The position numbers and the translations under genes were made by a program. A stretch of DNA of 64,000 nt, from the NCBI GenBank assembly GCA_023399055.1, contig JAEWQV010000005.1:62001-126000 (forward strand), read 5' to 3'. Within the stretch, counting starts at the first letter, position 1; every line of letters begins with the position of its first letter. The notes under the pieces are model-generated. The model did not search any database. It was not told the origin of the DNA and saw only the letters and a program-made list of their open reading frames with translations. The stretch is from Bacillota bacterium. GTDB taxonomy: Bacteria; Bacillota; Clostridia; Lachnospirales; Lachnospiraceae. Below, one piece after another: positions 61,790 to 64,000 of this stretch.

Positions 61790-63555
61790 ATGCGATTAAG
61801 GATGATGAATATCTCCAATCCGTCAGTAAAAAGACTACACTAATACGATTATTTCGTTATATGCTCGCTTATAGAGCCCCTATTATTGCTGTAATTATAA
61901 TTATGCTAGCAACCGTAGCAATATCAATTGTGAACCCACTTATCATTCGTAGGGCAATTGACGTTTACGTTGCAGCAAAGGATTTAAAGGGCTTATTTAT
62001 TCTAGGTGCCTTTGCCCTAAGCTTAAATATTATATTCATTCTATTAGTAAAGCTTCGAATGTTCTTAATGGCAAGAATATCGAACAATGTACTACTTACG
62101 ATCCGTCAGGAATTGTACACTCATATACAGAAATTAAGCTTTAGCTTTTTTGACAGTCGTCCTACCGGAAAGATTCTTGCCAGAATTATTGGAGATGTTA
62201 ACTCCTTAAAGGATGTTCTCTCCAACAGTGTTACAACCTTAATACCTGACTTTATAACTATTTGCGCCGTAGTAACAATTATGATGGTAATTAATTGGCG
62301 TCTTGCTTTAGCATCATTAATTTCTTTACCTTTAATGATGTTTGGCCTATGGTACATTCAGACCCGTTCTCATAAGAGATGGCAACTTCATCGTAAGAAA
62401 AGTTCTAATTTAAATGCTTTTATTCATGAGGATCTATCAGGTATGAGAATTATACAAAGCTTTACAGCGGAAGAAGAAACTGCAGAAAGCTTTGATGGCT
62501 ACTTAAAAGAACATCGTGACTCCTTTGTAAAAGCAATTATACTAAATGATGCCTTTGGTTCCGTCATTGATATTAGTTGGGGTATCGGCTCCTTGTCCAT
62601 GTATTTTGTTGCTGTTAGCCTCCTTGGAATAGATGCTGGCAGTGTAGGAACTCTAATGGCCTTTGCTATGTATATCAATATGTTCTGGCATCCTATTATG
62701 AATTTAAGTAACTTCTATAATCAGTTAATTACTAATATAACTGGTGCAGAACGTATCTTTGACATTATGGATACTCAACCAGAGATTTCAGACTCAGCCG
62801 AGGTAATAGAACTACCGGAAATTACAGGTGGTGTGGAGTTTCGTAACGTATCCTTTGCTTATGACGAAGACACCAATGTCCTTAATGAGGTAAGCTTTAA
62901 AATTAAACCTGGTGAAAGTATTGCACTTGTTGGTCCAACCGGTGCTGGTAAAACCACAATTGTTAATCTAATTAGCCGTTTCTATGATGTTCAAAAAGGT
63001 GATATTCTTATTGATGGCTTCAGTGTTAGAGATGTTTCTATCGAAAGCATAAGAAAACAGATGGGAATTATGACACAGGATAACTTCCTATTCTCCGGAA
63101 CTATAGCAGAAAACATTCGCTACGGTAAGCTGGATGCTACTGATGAGGAGATTATCGCTGCTGCCAAAGCAGTAAACGCTCATGAGTTCATTATGAAGAT
63201 GGAAAAGGGTTATGAGACAGAATTAAAAGAACGTGGAGCTGGCTTATCCATTGGTCAACGTCAATTACTTGCTTTTGCAAGAACCATGGTATCCATGCCG
63301 AAGATTTTAATTCTTGATGAAGCAACCTCCAGTATTGATACTCATACGGAACTACTGGTTCAACAGGGTATTGAAACACTTCTTAAAGGAAGGACCTCCT
63401 TTGTAATCGCTCATCGTTTATCGACTATTAGCAAAGCCGACCGAATATTTGTTATAGATGAAGGACAGATTAAAGAGGAAGGTAGCAATGATGAACTGTT
63501 AAAGAAGAAAGGTCTTTACTACAACCTTTATATGGCTCAGTTTAAGAATTTATAA
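61780..63555 (+). CDS. ABC exporter half-transporter, canonical-Walker-B subunit (BmrD-like)
   Basis: A 591-residue partner of the preceding half-transporter, with six membrane helices in 1-320 and an ATPase domain. Walker A is GPTGAGKTTIVNLI, the Q-loop MTQDNFLFSG, Walker B ILILDEATSSID with the catalytic Glu, and the switch His IAHRLS. Its ABC signature is LSIGQ instead of LSGGQ. Combined with the Asp in the partner, this gives one degenerate and one working ATP site, the arrangement of BmrCD and TM287/288. The ATG has GGAG 11 bases upstream, inside the end of the previous gene. It ends before a strong terminator. Confidence 0.93.
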   Translation: MAVNAIKDDEYLQSVSKKTTLIRLFRYMLAYRAPIIAVIIIMLATVAISIVNPLIIRRAIDVYVAAKDLKGLFILGAFALSLNIIFILLVKLRMFLMARISNNVLLTIRQELYTHIQKLSFSFFDSRPTGKILARIIGDVNSLKDVLSNSVTTLIPDFITICAVVTIMMVINWRLALASLISLPLMMFGLWYIQTRSHKRWQLHRKKSSNLNAFIHEDLSGMRIIQSFTAEEETAESFDGYLKEHRDSFVKAIILNDAFGSVIDISWGIGSLSMYFVAVSLLGIDAGSVGTLMAFAMYINMFWHPIMNLSNFYNQLITNITGAERIFDIMDTQPEISDSAEVIELPEITGGVEFRNVSFAYDEDTNVLNEVSFKIKPGESIALVGPTGAGKTTIVNLISRFYDVQKGDILIDGFSVRDVSIESIRKQMGIMTQDNFLFSGTIAENIRYGKLDATDEEIIAAAKAVNAHEFIMKMEKGYETELKERGAGLSIGQRQLLAFARTMVSMPKILILDEATSSIDTHTELLVQQGIETLLKGRTSFVIAHRLSTISKADRIFVIDEGQIKEEGSNDELLKKKGLYYNLYMAQFKNL

Positions 63556-63685
63556 GTTATCTTATTATGGAAGATTAGCTGTTAATTTATATAACAAAGC
63601 CTTTGATATAGCGTAATTACATCATCAAGTAAATACCTTTATACAAGACGAAACAACAAGTTATTTACTTGTCATGTATAAGAGA

Positions 63686-63725
63686 ACAGAGAATCGCTTT
63701 TAATCACACTAAAGCGGTTCTCTGT
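63686..63725 (+). terminator. Terminator of exporter operon
   Basis: ACAGAGAATCGCTTT (63686-63700) pairs with AAAGCGGTTCTCTGT (63711-63725) with one G-U pair, followed by a T-rich repeat tract. Confidence 0.85.
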
Positions 63726-63818
63726 TTCTATTCATCTGTTTCTATTCATCTCTTTCTATTAATTTATTTCCTTTAATTTATTTTTATTAATTTGTTTCTA
63801 TTCATCTCTTTCTTCTGT
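63721..63818. repeat. 14-bp tandem repeat (7 units)
   Basis: Units such as TCTGTTTCTATTCA follow each other exactly every 14 bp: 63721, 63735, 63749, 63763, 63777, 63791, 63805. The first two are identical; the middle ones change to TTTATTTNNTTTAA. The array starts inside the terminator stem and runs into the 3' end of the next gene. Confidence 0.8.
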
Positions 63819-63992
63819 TTCATTTTCTTCCTCATGAAATCTGCTTAGCTGCAGATTCATTGCTTTTGCTTCCATCTCACCTTTAATGTAATTTGTTATA
63901 TAAACAACTATATATACCAATAAGATTAAGACAAACATAAGTACTAATTGTAATATACTATTAAAATTAATCCAGTTAAAGACAAATGCCAT
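63798..63992 (-). CDS. Small single-pass membrane protein (start may lie outside window)
   Basis: A 64-residue frame with one strong membrane helix (about 12-36) and a charged tail ending HEEENETEERDE. The frame has no stop between its ATG at 63992 and the window edge 8 bases away, so the true start may lie outside. The tail codons lie in or next to the 14-bp tandem repeat, so the C-terminus may vary in length. No family is recognised. Confidence 0.45.
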   Translation of the reverse strand: MAFVFNWINFNSILQLVLMFVLILLVYIVVYITNYIKGEMEAKAMNLQLSRFHEEENETEERDE

Positions 63993-64000
63993 TGTATAAA

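Overview
The window looks like a stretch of chromosome from an anaerobic, motile, spore-forming Firmicute of the Clostridia, most likely a Lachnospiraceae member such as Lachnoclostridium. The pointers are the low G+C content, strong AGGAGG-type ribosome binding sites, a T-box leader in front of metG, sporulation genes (a SpoIID homologue and bofA-yaaL), a Gram-positive Tad locus without a secretin, and flagellin with FliS. The assignment is by gene content only. I saw no rRNA, tRNA, CRISPR array, prophage or intact insertion sequence.

Layout. 1-5.4 kb: a methyltransferase/TPR gene cut by the left edge, then a response regulator, histidine kinase, membrane protein and lipoprotein read leftwards. 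5.4-7.1 kb: a pirin remnant, a DOPA-type extradiol dioxygenase and a divergent HxlR regulator with an N-terminal cysteine and TTAC-N5-GTAA operators. 7.2-10.4 kb: a leucine-rich-repeat surface protein, a HAD hydrolase and a SpoIID-family protein. 10.4-15.1 kb: a MoxR / DUF58 / transglutaminase operon. 15.4-23.5 kb: mtnN, a TSCPD protein with murG, a HIT protein, a minimal histidine kinase, a flavodoxin-SCP2 protein, a rhomboid protease, glpK and a small membrane protein. 23.5-35.2 kb: toxin-antitoxin remnants, then an eleven-kilobase Tad pilus locus on the minus strand. 35.5-41.4 kb: hypB, a membrane protein, a FadR-type regulator, an iron-sulfur flavoprotein and hypA, tied together by TGGT-N3-ACCA operators. 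41.5-48.6 kb: bofA and yaaL, a 45-bp minisatellite, fliS, flagellin and a very large FliK-like protein. 48.9-57.7 kb: a DUF885 lipoprotein, metG with its T-box, a DUF4846-CapA fusion, a nuclease-like/winged-helix protein and an S1-domain protein. 57.7-64 kb: a small alarmone synthetase with a coiled-coil membrane partner, then a heterodimeric ABC exporter behind what looks like a leader-peptide attenuator, and a small membrane protein.

How the parts work together. The Tad genes supply an ATPase, two inner-membrane platform proteins, a pilin, a prepilin peptidase and several pseudopilins, which is enough for a Gram-positive adhesive pilus. The flagellar genes carry sigma-D-like promoters and a probable CsrA site in the flagellin leader. 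The HypA/HypB nickel-insertion proteins flank an uncharacterised multi-cluster flavoprotein with no hydrogenase in view. The ABC exporter shows the asymmetric ATP sites of BmrCD-type multidrug pumps, and its upstream region has a promoter, 27-codon open frame, overlapping RNA pairings and a terminator.

The most unusual elements are the attenuator, a dispersed family of intergenic palindromes (four copies), two separate minisatellites, the decayed toxin-antitoxin and pirin genes, and several atypical Tad subunits.
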